Assembly: GCA_029338675.1 (NCBI GenBank)
Contig: JAQYAV010000074.1
Location: 1-35,448 of the forward strand
Direction: 5' to 3'
Length of the DNA stretch: 35,448 nucleotides
Source: Lachnospiraceae bacterium
GTDB taxonomy: Bacteria; Bacillota; Clostridia; Lachnospirales; Lachnospiraceae
Positions 7,711 through 15,375 of the stretch are shown here, piece by piece (position 1 is the first letter of the stretch; the number at the start of each line of letters is the position of its first letter). The notes under the pieces are model-generated. The model had not been told where the DNA came from and made no database searches. It worked only from the letters and a program-made list of their open reading frames with translations. A program made the translations under genes and the position numbers.

Positions 7711-8186
7711 ATAAAGAGTTAAACAATATAAATTCAAATATAGAATTTGATATTAATGAAGAAATAATCGGAGATTTATCTGCTGATAAGGAACAATGCT
7801 TGAACCCTTATCAGTATTCTCCTTTGGCATTAGCATATATTGGCGATAGTGCCCTTGATTTGATAGTTAAGACTTATTTTGTAAAACATTCCAATAGGCA
7901 AACTAACAAATACCATAAGGATGTAAGCAATATTGTGAAGGCTGTTAATCAGTCTAAATTTGTTGATAGCATTTTAGATGAATTACTAGAAGATGAAATG
8001 GATGTTTATAAGCGAGGACGTAATGCCTCAACACATTCTAAGGCTAAAAATGCAACTATGGGTGAATATAGGAAGGCTACTGGGTTAGAGGCTTTATTTG
8101 GATATCTTTATCTTAAGGCAGATACAAAAAGACTAAAATATTTTGCAGAAAAGATGATTGAAGGATATATAAATCAGGAAAAATAA
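7695..8186 (+). CDS. mrnC: Mini-ribonuclease III
   Basis: A 163-residue protein with only the RNase III catalytic domain and no double-stranded-RNA-binding domain, as in Mini-III, which matures 23S rRNA in Bacillus. Family motifs are SPLALAYIGDSALDL with catalytic Asp51, NRQTNKYHKDVSNIVKA, RGRNASTHSKAKNAT, and GLEALFGYLYL with acidic Glu132. An N-terminal extension of about 38 polar residues precedes the domain and is longer than in the Bacillus enzyme. The start ATG 7695 lies inside the cysS 3' end. Its neighbours cysS and rlmB are the usual ones. Confidence 0.93.
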   Translation: MEESLNKELNNINSNIEFDINEEIIGDLSADKEQCLNPYQYSPLALAYIGDSALDLIVKTYFVKHSNRQTNKYHKDVSNIVKAVNQSKFVDSILDELLEDEMDVYKRGRNASTHSKAKNATMGEYRKATGLEALFGYLYLKADTKRLKYFAEKMIEGYINQEK

Positions 8187-8225
8187 ACTTTGTTGATTTG
8201 TTTGTGTTAACAGAAAGGTATAAAC

Positions 8226-8990
8226 ATGAATAACGAAAAAGATTTTTTAGTAGATGACCATCAGATAGAAGGAAGAAATGCAGTATTAGAGGCATTTCGT
8301 TCGGGAAAAACTGTTGATAAGCTTTATCTTCAGGAGGGTTTAAGAGATGGTGTTATTAGCTCCATATTACGTGATGCTAAGAAAAGAGATGTTATTGTAA
8401 ATTTTGTAAGCAAGGAAAAGCTTGATCAGATGTCAAAGACAAAGAAACATCAGGGTGTAATGGCAATTTGCTCTGCTTATGAATATTCTACAGTTGAAGA
8501 TATATTTGCTATTGCAGAAGAAAAGGGCGAGGCTCCTTTTATATTCATATTAGATGAGATTGAAGATCCACATAATTTGGGTGCAATAATTAGAACTGCC
8601 AATTTATGTGGCGCTCATGGAGTTATTATTCCTAAACGAAGAGCAGTTGGATTAACTGCTACTGTTGTTAAAGCTTCAGCAGGAGCAATTAATTATACAC
8701 CAGTTGCAAAGGTAACTAATATTGCTAAGACAATAGAAGAACTAAAGGATAAGGGTATGTGGTTTGCCTGTGCTGATATGGGCGGAGAAACAATGTATAA
8801 CTGTAATTTAACTGGTTCGCTTGGACTTGTAATTGGCAATGAGGGTTCAGGGGTAAGTCGTTTGGTTAAGGAAAAGTGTGATTACATTGTATCAATTCCT
8901 ATGAAGGGGGATATTGATTCACTTAATGCTTCAGTTGCTGCAGGTGTATTGGCATACGAAGTTGTAAGACAAAGAATCATGTCTAAATAG
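8226..8990 (+). CDS. rlmB: 23S rRNA 2'-O-ribose methyltransferase, TrmH/SpoU family (RlmB)
   Basis: A 254-residue SPOUT methyltransferase. The N-terminal substrate-binding part contains EGRNAVLEAF (15-24). The knotted catalytic domain has motif 1 DPHNLGAIIRTA (114-125, catalytic Arg123), motif 2 IGNEGSGVS (203-211) and motif 3 SLNASVAAGV (232-241). The family modifies G2251 in the peptidyl-transferase P-loop of 23S rRNA. The start ATG 8226 has GAAAGG upstream. It lies 39 nt after mrnC and 35 nt before sigH. The Bacillus gene yacP, usually between rlmB and sigH, is absent. Confidence 0.93.
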   Translation: MNNEKDFLVDDHQIEGRNAVLEAFRSGKTVDKLYLQEGLRDGVISSILRDAKKRDVIVNFVSKEKLDQMSKTKKHQGVMAICSAYEYSTVEDIFAIAEEKGEAPFIFILDEIEDPHNLGAIIRTANLCGAHGVIIPKRRAVGLTATVVKASAGAINYTPVAKVTNIAKTIEELKDKGMWFACADMGGETMYNCNLTGSLGLVIGNEGSGVSRLVKEKCDYIVSIPMKGDIDSLNASVAAGVLAYEVVRQRIMSK

Positions 8991-9025
8991 GTATACTTGG
9001 TTGCATATTTTAGAAAGGTAAAGTA

Positions 9026-9652
9026 GTGCATAGTATGATAGATTACGGTAATATGTCAGATAACGAATTAGTTCAAATGGTTGCTAGTAGAAATGACGAC
9101 TGTGCAATGGAATGTCTTCTTAAAAGGTATGGTAACCTAGTTAGAAAAGAAACAAGAACTGTTTTTATTCTTGGAGCAGAGCAGGATGATCTTATTCAAG
9201 AGGGCATGATAGGCTTATATAAGGCGATAAAATCCTATAATGCATCTAAAGAGGCATCATTTAAAACCTTTGCTACGCTATGTGTTAGAAGCCAGATACA
9301 ATCAGCAATAACAGCTTTTAATAGAAAAAAACATAGTCCGTTAAATGATTATTTATCAATATATGCTGACAGTGATGAAACTGGAACAGGTGTAATTAGT
9401 GAGATTGTATCTAAGGATACCATGGCTAATCCGGAAAAGGTTGTTTTAGCTAGAGAAAACAAAAAAGATGTAGATGTTAAGTTGTTTTCGGTTTTAAGTA
9501 AGTTTGAAAGACAAGTGCTAGATTTGTTTTTAGATGGTTTATCTTATGCTGAAATGTCAGAGATAACTGGTAAATCAGAAAAGGCGATTGATAATGGGTT
9601 ACAGAGAATACGTGCGAAATTAAGAAAGTTTTTTTACCCTGAAACACATTAA
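9026..9652 (+). CDS. sigH: RNA polymerase sigma factor, SigH (sigma-30) family
   Basis: A 208-residue sigma-70-family protein. Region 2 contains the core-binding and -10-recognition sequence EQDDLIQEGMIGLYKAIKSY, followed by FKTFATLCVRSQIQSAI. Region 4 is a helix-turn-helix (FERQVLDLFLDGLSYAEMSEITG ... GLQRIRAKLRKFF). The gene position after cysS-mrnC-rlmB is that of sigH, which drives transition-state and early sporulation genes in Bacillus and Clostridium. Whether this organism sporulates is not shown here. GTG 9026 is preferred because AGAAAGG (9012-9018) is 7 nt away. ATG 9035 is the alternative, 16 nt from that site. Confidence 0.9.
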   Translation: MHSMIDYGNMSDNELVQMVASRNDDCAMECLLKRYGNLVRKETRTVFILGAEQDDLIQEGMIGLYKAIKSYNASKEASFKTFATLCVRSQIQSAITAFNRKKHSPLNDYLSIYADSDETGTGVISEIVSKDTMANPEKVVLARENKKDVDVKLFSVLSKFERQVLDLFLDGLSYAEMSEITGKSEKAIDNGLQRIRAKLRKFFYPETH

Positions 9653-9686
9653 TTTGTAGAAAATTAGTGCATAATACAATATGTCG

Positions 9687-9695
9687 TGTTATAAT
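9687..9695 (+). promoter_or_regulatory. extended -10 promoter of the dockerin/cohesin operon
   Basis: TGTTATAAT: TG at 9687-9688, one base, then consensus TATAAT 9690-9695. No good -35 is present, as expected for an extended -10 promoter. The leader to ATG 9745 is about 43 nt and carries GAGGAAG. Confidence 0.6.
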
Positions 9696-9744
9696 TATTG
9701 TGTACATTTGTGTTTTGGTTTACATAAGATTGTGAGGAAGATAT

Positions 9745-11589
9745 ATGAATTATAAGAGTATAAAGCGCTGTTTTATTACTTTGCTTGTTATGGTTTGCTT
9801 ATTGCTTCCTATAACATATAGTTTTGATGTGTTAGCTGCATCGACTGGAGAGATTTCTGCGGGGGTAACAAGTGTTTATTTTAGAGAGTCTCCTGGAGGT
9901 ACTCCTATTAAAGATAGTAAAGGTGGTACAATTTATCTTAGTGCAGGACATAAGCTTACTATTTTAGACACGACAAATAGTAGTTGGTATAAGGTTTCGT
10001 TAGAATATTCAGGTAAGAAATATACAGGATATGTTTCCGCTCAGTTTATTACAATAACTGGTGAAGGCGGTAGTGAAAATAGCACTCCTCCATCAAATCC
10101 ATCATCGGATTCGGATTTTGAAACTAAACTTAGCAATGAAGGATTTCCAGAAAGTTATAAAGTTTTATTAAGAGAGATACATAATAGATATCCTAACTGG
10201 GAGTTTAAAGCTGTTCAGACTGGAATTGAATGGAGTACATTAGTGGAGAATGAGGTGAATAGACCAGGACAAATTAAAAACCTTATTCAAGGAACATCTT
10301 CTTATCCACATTATAATTGGCGATCTACAGGTGTAGGATATAACATTCGAAATAACTCTTGGAGCGCATTTGATGGTAGCACATGGTTTGCTGCATCAGA
10401 TAGAATTGTTGAATACTATTTGGATCCTCGAACATATTTATATGAGAATTACATATTTGTTTTCGAATGCTTATCGTATATAGAAGGTTATCAGAATCAA
10501 AAAGGTGTAGAGGCAATTTTAAGTGGTTCATTTATGGCTAATAGTACTCCTAATGATAATAATAATCTTTATTCTTCTATAATACTAGAAGCTGCTAATC
10601 AAAGTGGAGTAAGTCCATATCATATTGCTTCAAGAATTAAGCTTGAGATGGGTAATTCTGGTGGAGTTTGTTCATCAGGCAATAGCCAGTCATTCCCAGG
10701 AATATATAATTTCTATAATATTGGAGCGTATGATTCAAGTGATGGCTCAGCTGTTTACAATGGTCTTGCTTGGGCAGCATCTTCAGGAAGCTACGGAAGA
10801 CCTTGGAATTCATCATCAAAGTCAATTGTTGGTGGAGCACAGTTTCTCGGAAAATCATACATTGGAGTTGGACAGGATACACTTTATACTCAGAAGTTCA
10901 ATGTAACTAATTCAGGAAACCTATTTAGCCATCAATATATGACAAATGTTCAGGCTCCTGCAGTAGAATGTTTAACAAATTATAGAGCTTATGCAGACAA
11001 TAATTTGCTTAACTCTACTATGTATTTTAAGATTCCTGTTTACAGAAATATGCCAGAGCATGCAGTTTCTAAACCAGCTGATTCAGGTAATCCAAACAAC
11101 TGGTTAGAGTCACTTAGTATTAGTGGATATACTTTAACTCCTTCATTTGGTATTAACAATGTTACAGATTATTCACTTATTGTTAATGAAAATGTAGAGA
11201 GTATTGATATAAGTGCAAAACCAGTGTGCTCAACAACAAGTGTTTCAGGCACAGGAAGAATTAATCTTAGTTTAGGTACTAATATAATTAAGGTTGTTGC
11301 AACCTCTCAAAGTGGAAATACAAGAACATATACATTATCCGTAGTAAGAGGAAAAGCCTCAACACCTGGTACAGAAAATAACGTACAGAGTGGTTCAAGG
11401 GGAGATTTGAATGGAGATGGAAAAATCTCAGCAAAGGACATTGTATGCGTTCAAAGATTAATTGTTGGTTTAGATGAGCTAAATGATTCGTCTTTAGCTA
11501 AGGCTGACTTAAATGGAGATGGAAAAGTATCAGCAAAGGATATTGTTGTTCTTCAAAGACATATTGTTGGTTTGGAATATATACAATAG
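9745..11589 (+). CDS. secreted SH3/glucosaminidase/cadherin-like/dockerin protein (putative peptidoglycan hydrolase)
   Basis: A 614-residue exported protein. Residues 1-32 are a signal peptide (cleavage near LAAS). An SH3-like domain (about 36-106) and a Ser/Pro linker follow. The catalytic region (about 130-440) resembles LytD-type endo-beta-N-acetylglucosaminidases, with SPYHIASRIKLEMG and likely catalytic Glu301, and YNFYNIGAYDSS. Then come a cadherin-like beta-sandwich domain (about 452-536, start WLESLSISGYTLTPSF) and a type I dockerin (about 553-612). The dockerin has two calcium loops DLNGDGK(I/V)SAKD (554-565, 588-599), with ligand positions D, N, D and D all present. Dockerins bind cohesins, and a cohesin-like protein is encoded 42 nt downstream. 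No SLH, sortase or membrane anchor is present, so the dockerin may be its surface attachment. A dockerin on an autolysin-like enzyme rather than a carbohydrase is unusual. Confidence 0.88.
   Translation: MNYKSIKRCFITLLVMVCLLLPITYSFDVLAASTGEISAGVTSVYFRESPGGTPIKDSKGGTIYLSAGHKLTILDTTNSSWYKVSLEYSGKKYTGYVSAQFITITGEGGSENSTPPSNPSSDSDFETKLSNEGFPESYKVLLREIHNRYPNWEFKAVQTGIEWSTLVENEVNRPGQIKNLIQGTSSYPHYNWRSTGVGYNIRNNSWSAFDGSTWFAASDRIVEYYLDPRTYLYENYIFVFECLSYIEGYQNQKGVEAILSGSFMANSTPNDNNNLYSSIILEAANQSGVSPYHIASRIKLEMGNSGGVCSSGNSQSFPGIYNFYNIGAYDSSDGSAVYNGLAWAASSGSYGRPWNSSSKSIVGGAQFLGKSYIGVGQDTLYTQKFNVTNSGNLFSHQYMTNVQAPAVECLTNYRAYADNNLLNSTMYFKIPVYRNMPEHAVSKPADSGNPNNWLESLSISGYTLTPSFGINNVTDYSLIVNENVESIDISAKPVCSTTSVSGTGRINLSLGTNIIKVVATSQSGNTRTYTLSVVRGKASTPGTENNVQSGSRGDLNGDGKISAKDIVCVQRLIVGLDELNDSSLAKADLNGDGKVSAKDIVVLQRHIVGLEYIQ
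11404..11571 (+). repeat. dockerin duplicated 22-residue segments
   Basis: DNA segments 11404-11469 and 11506-11571, 102 bp apart, encode two near-identical 22-residue calcium-binding helices. Both carry Ala-Lys at loop positions 10-11, the positions that govern cohesin specificity in type I dockerins. The symmetry would permit a dual binding mode. Confidence 0.85.
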
Positions 11590-11631
11590 TTTGTTTTAAT
11601 TATATTGGTTAATATATTGAGGAGAAATACT

Positions 11632-13623
11632 ATGAAGAAATTTTATAAAAAGATAATTACATTTGTGATGGCAGTGTTAATAGGAATTAATATGTACACA
11701 TTTAATTCCTATGCGGAGGCGTACGTTTCAATGGCAGTGTCTTCATCAAAGGTTAGTGTAGGAGAAAGCATTTCTGTTACAGTTTCAATAAGCGGAAGCT
11801 TGTCTGCATATACATTGTATGTTTCGTATGATAGTGGAGTGCTCGAGTATGCAGGTTGTAGCGGTTCTGCTATAGGTAATGGTGGCGGAGGAAGTGTTAG
11901 TTTAAGTGGAACAGGAGAAGGCTCTACAACAATTTCTTTCACTGCAATTGGAAATGGCGACTCTTATATTGGTACAAGTGGAGAGGCATTTGATATAAAT
12001 GGTGATGATGTGTCTATTTCTCATGCTGGAGTGTCTGTTACTGTTGGAGCAGGTAATTCTGATTCAACAACTGAAGAGAAAAAAAATGATGAGAATGATG
12101 ACAATAAGGACGACAATAAGGACGATAAGACATCAGAGTCAACTGAAACAACAGAAAAAGAAGAGTCTTCTGATTGTAATTTATCGTCACTTTCTATAAC
12201 ACCAGGTACTCTTGAACCAGCTTTCTCGCCAGATATAACAGAATATTATGTTCACGTTGAGGAAGATGTAACAAGTATGGTTGTAAGTGCAGTTGCAGCT
12301 AATGATAAAGCAACTACTGCTGTATATGGTGCAGGATTAATTGAACCAGGTGAGAATTCAGTTAGAATTAATGTTACAGCAGCAAATGGTTCGGTTAAGG
12401 TATATTCTCTTAGAGTTGTGGCAGGTAAAGAGCTTGGTGAAGCTAGTGCAACAATAAACAACACAGTATATAGATTTATTAATGATGCGAGTAAGCTAGA
12501 AAAACCAGAAGGATATTCTGAAACAACAGCAAAATATAAGGATTGGGAAGTATTAGCTTTTGAATCACCTAATAAGAAGCTTAAAATTGTTGCTCTTATG
12601 AAGGAAAAAGAATTAGATAATCCAGAGGCATCATATGAATGGTATATTATTAATGAGAAGGATGAAAGTCTTGTACCATACTTTGAATTATCTGCTCATA
12701 TGAATAAATATGTTATTATTAATAAACCAGCTAATATTGATGTTCCAGAGGGATTCAAGGAAGATAAGATTTCAATTGGTAAAAATGTTTTCACTGCATA
12801 TAAGAATGATGCAATAACAGACAAAAATATGTCATTGGTTTATGCAATGAATGTTGAAGGGGAAGAGGGATTTTATTTATTTGATTCAAAGGAAGTTACT
12901 TTCATGAGATTCTTCCCAGTAATAATTAAAGAAGAGGTTATATTAACAGCAACTGATGATGCAACACCTCTTACACCTACAACAGTTAACAAACCAAATA
13001 ATAATCCAGATAATTCAAAAACTATTTTATTATACAGCTCAATTTGTCTTGGAGTGTTATTGGTGCTTATGACTGGTTGGCTGATTTTGACTAAGATTAG
13101 TAAGTCGAAGATGAAAGAAGAACTACGAAAAGCTGATGATATGGTAACTCAGCTTGCTGCAGTAAATAATACAGTAAATAAAGACGTTCTTGCAAGTGTG
13201 GAGACTATTGAAGAAGAATCAAAGAAAGATAAGAAGAATAAAAAGAATTCTGATTCTTCCCAAAAAGATAAGAAGGATTTAGATAAAGTAGCAGTAGAAG
13301 TGGCTGCTTCGAAGGAAGCTGATCAAGCTACTGCTTCAAAGAAAGCTGACAATTCTTCAGAAGCTAATAATTCAATAAAAGCTCTTAATGCTGATGTTGC
13401 CTCTGTAAAAGAGGATGTTAAGGCTGATGCTGCCTCTGGAAAAGAAGATAAAAAAAGTACTTCTTATGAGAATATGTTAGATGATGACAAGGAATTAAAG
13501 GATATCATGGATATGGTTATATCTGAAGTAAAGCATGCTGGAATTAAGGACGATGAAGAAAAGAAAGATGAAGGATATAACGCAGAATTAGATAGTGCAT
13601 TTATTGATACAGATAATAAATAG
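11632..13623 (+). CDS. single-pass membrane protein with cohesin-like and cadherin-like ectodomains
   Basis: A 663-residue protein. A signal peptide (1-29, YAEA) is followed by a cohesin-like domain (about 31-140): VSVGESISVTVSISG, LYVSYDSGVLEYAG, then Gly-rich strands and SHAGVSVTV. It is about 110 residues, shorter than typical cohesins of about 140. A charged Asp/Asn/Lys linker (141-180) leads to a cadherin-like beta-sandwich (182-265, LSSLSITPGTLEPAFSP), of the same family as in the dockerin protein. A less recognisable extracellular region (266-462) and one membrane helix (464-487) follow. The long cytoplasmic tail (488-663) has very high Lys/Glu/Asp/Ala content and low complexity. The start is ATG 11632 with GAGGAG at 11619-11624; the in-frame TTG 11605 is less likely. 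The cohesin call rests on motif pattern and on the dockerin neighbour. Confidence 0.8.
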   Translation: MKKFYKKIITFVMAVLIGINMYTFNSYAEAYVSMAVSSSKVSVGESISVTVSISGSLSAYTLYVSYDSGVLEYAGCSGSAIGNGGGGSVSLSGTGEGSTTISFTAIGNGDSYIGTSGEAFDINGDDVSISHAGVSVTVGAGNSDSTTEEKKNDENDDNKDDNKDDKTSESTETTEKEESSDCNLSSLSITPGTLEPAFSPDITEYYVHVEEDVTSMVVSAVAANDKATTAVYGAGLIEPGENSVRINVTAANGSVKVYSLRVVAGKELGEASATINNTVYRFINDASKLEKPEGYSETTAKYKDWEVLAFESPNKKLKIVALMKEKELDNPEASYEWYIINEKDESLVPYFELSAHMNKYVIINKPANIDVPEGFKEDKISIGKNVFTAYKNDAITDKNMSLVYAMNVEGEEGFYLFDSKEVTFMRFFPVIIKEEVILTATDDATPLTPTTVNKPNNNPDNSKTILLYSSICLGVLLVLMTGWLILTKISKSKMKEELRKADDMVTQLAAVNNTVNKDVLASVETIEEESKKDKKNKKNSDSSQKDKKDLDKVAVEVAASKEADQATASKKADNSSEANNSIKALNADVASVKEDVKADAASGKEDKKSTSYENMLDDDKELKDIMDMVISEVKHAGIKDDEEKKDEGYNAELDSAFIDTDNK

Positions 13624-13643
13624 TAATATAAAGGGGTAATGTC

Positions 13644-14492
13644 ATGGGTATTTTTTCTGGAATGGAAAAATATGGATTATCGAAATATGAAAATGCCAAA
13701 GTGATAGAAAAGAAAGATAAAACTTCTGGCATTACAGGTGTGCAGAAGTCTGAATATGAGGTAGAGCTTACAGAAGAAGCAATTTTATTTGATAAAAAGT
13801 ATAAATGTCCTATATGCGATTTTGAATTTGTTTCTAAATGTGTTCGTACAGGTAAGCTTAAGATAATCGGAAAGGATTCAGACTTACGCCCATTATATGA
13901 TAAATTTGATCCACTAAAATATGATGCAATTACTTGTGAAAAATGCGGTTATTCTGCAATAAGCAAGTATTATGGAAAGGTTTCTACGAGACAGATAAAA
14001 TCAATTGCGGAATATATAGGAAAAGAATTTAAAGGAATAAATAATCATCTTACTAAGTTTACATATGAGGATGCCATTGCAAGACATAAGCTTGCGCTTG
14101 TTACCTCTGTTGTAAAGGATGCGAAGGACAGCGAGAAAGCATATACATGTCTTAAGCTTGCGTGGGTATTAAGAGGAAAAAGATTGTGCCTTGATAAAAA
14201 CGATGCTGAAGCAAAGAGATTACTTCAAGACGAAATGGAATGTATAAGCAATGTATATGAGGGCTTTACTGCTGCAATATCTTCGGAAGTATTCCCGATT
14301 GCAGGTATGGATGAATTTACATTGAAATATATCATGGCTGATTGTGCTAGAAAGCTTAAAAAATTTGAGGAAGCAGAAAGATTAGTAGGAACAATTCTTG
14401 TTTCAAGAAATGCTTCACAAAGAGTAAAAAATGAAGCCTTAAACTTAAAGGATGCCATAAGAAATGATTACAAAGCTAGTCGTGTTGAATAG
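13644..14492 (+). CDS. DUF2225 family protein
   Basis: A 282-residue soluble protein. Two Cys pairs, CPIC (Cys55, Cys58) and CEKC (Cys98, Cys101), form a likely zinc ribbon around a ~40-residue insertion ending DPLKYDAITCEKCGYSA. An all-helical C-terminal half (about 115-282) resembles TPR-type helical repeats. This layout fits DUF2225, a Firmicute family of unknown function. The start ATG 13644 has AAGGGG upstream. It lies 20 nt after the cohesin-like gene and 39 nt before the papain-like gene, so co-transcription is likely. With no export signal it should be cytoplasmic, on the same side as the tail of the cohesin-like protein. Confidence 0.85.
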   Translation: MGIFSGMEKYGLSKYENAKVIEKKDKTSGITGVQKSEYEVELTEEAILFDKKYKCPICDFEFVSKCVRTGKLKIIGKDSDLRPLYDKFDPLKYDAITCEKCGYSAISKYYGKVSTRQIKSIAEYIGKEFKGINNHLTKFTYEDAIARHKLALVTSVVKDAKDSEKAYTCLKLAWVLRGKRLCLDKNDAEAKRLLQDEMECISNVYEGFTAAISSEVFPIAGMDEFTLKYIMADCARKLKKFEEAERLVGTILVSRNASQRVKNEALNLKDAIRNDYKASRVE

Positions 14493-14531
14493 TATGGTAT
14501 TATCAACGATAATATAGGAGTGTTGATTTAC

Positions 14532-15203
14532 ATGGATAATGTGAATTCCTTTGAAAATTTGAATAAAGTAAACATGAGCAGTAGCTTTTATGAGGCAAAG
14601 GATAAATGTGTATATATATTGCTTTCAAAGACTTCGACTTTACCTTCTGATGTTATACAAATGTGGACAAAAGAGCCATATGCCCATACTTCGTTAGCGT
14701 TTGATATTGAATTAAACGAGATGTATAGTTTTGCGAGAAAGAAGCTGCACAATCCTTTTAGATGTGGTTTCATTGAAGAGGACATTACAAGTGGTGTTTT
14801 TGGTAGAGATGTTGATACCGTTTGTAGAGTTTGTAGATTATGTGTTACAGAAACTCAGTATAATAAGATTCGCAACATTATAGAGGATTTTAAGAAGGAA
14901 AGCTCATATTACAAATATAACTATCTTGGAATAGTTGGAATTATGTGTAATAAAGCAGTGGAACGAAAATATAATTATTTTTGCTCACAGTTTGTATACT
15001 ATGTTTTAGAAAATGCTGGTGTGGAAATGTTTGGTAAAGAACCAGGATTAACGAGACCAGAGGACTTTAGACAGTGGGATAAGCTTGAACTAATATATGA
15101 GGGTAAGCTTATTGATTATAGAAAATTTTTACATAATGAATATATGAAAAATAAATCCCATGATGAGGGCTACATAGAATATAAGAAAACTGTTGGTGAA
15201 TAA
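14532..15203 (+). CDS. permuted papain-like (YiiX / NlpC-P60-type) cysteine hydrolase
   Basis: A 223-residue protein. The order of catalytic motifs, His first (His52 in YAHTSLAFD) and Cys later (Cys151 in NYFCSQFVYYVLENAGV), is that of circularly permuted NlpC/P60 or YiiX-like proteins, which cleave amide or ester bonds in peptidoglycan or lipid substrates. No signal peptide is evident, so it is probably cytosolic. I choose ATG 14532, 11 nt after GGAG 14517-14520. The in-frame GTG 14520 overlaps that site. It is the last gene of the operon, ending 9 nt before a strong hairpin. The actual substrate is unknown. Confidence 0.8.
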   Translation: MDNVNSFENLNKVNMSSSFYEAKDKCVYILLSKTSTLPSDVIQMWTKEPYAHTSLAFDIELNEMYSFARKKLHNPFRCGFIEEDITSGVFGRDVDTVCRVCRLCVTETQYNKIRNIIEDFKKESSYYKYNYLGIVGIMCNKAVERKYNYFCSQFVYYVLENAGVEMFGKEPGLTRPEDFRQWDKLELIYEGKLIDYRKFLHNEYMKNKSHDEGYIEYKKTVGE

Positions 15204-15212
15204 AATATGATA

Positions 15213-15276
15213 AAAACGTCTGGTATAAATAATTAGTGTTATGTGTATGACATAGGTTATTTATACCAGACGTTTT
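15213..15276. terminator. bidirectional terminator hairpin between convergent genes
   Basis: A perfect 20-bp stem, 15213-15232 and 15257-15276 (core ACGTCTGGTATAAAT), with a 24-nt loop that can itself form a 5-bp stem. A/T runs on both sides allow termination of the rightward operon and of the leftward gene at 15376-16098. Confidence 0.8.
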
Positions 15277-15330
15277 GTTATTAGATTATATACCAAACGT
15301 TTAGTTTTTTGTTATATATACCGAACGTTT
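15262..15330. repeat. three direct repeats TATACCRRACGTTT at 27-28 bp period
   Basis: TATACCAGACGTTT (15262-15275), TATACCAAACGTTT (15289-15302) and TATACCGAACGTTT (15317-15330) follow each other. A fourth, inverted copy is the left arm of the terminator stem (15214-15227). The spacers are T-rich, and no reading frame is involved. Confidence 0.75.
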
Positions 15331-15375
15331 CATTTTATAGAATAAATTATGATAGGATAATTTATAAGCTTTTCG

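Noticed and set aside
9743-11589. The dockerin protein as part of a cellulosome
   Set aside because: The catalytic region looks like a peptidoglycan glucosaminidase, and no scaffoldin, carbohydrate-binding module or plant-polymer hydrolase is in the window.
11709-11942. Minus-strand open frame within the cohesin-like gene
   Set aside because: It lies wholly inside a well-supported gene with signal peptide and domain structure, has no ribosome site and has shadow-type composition.
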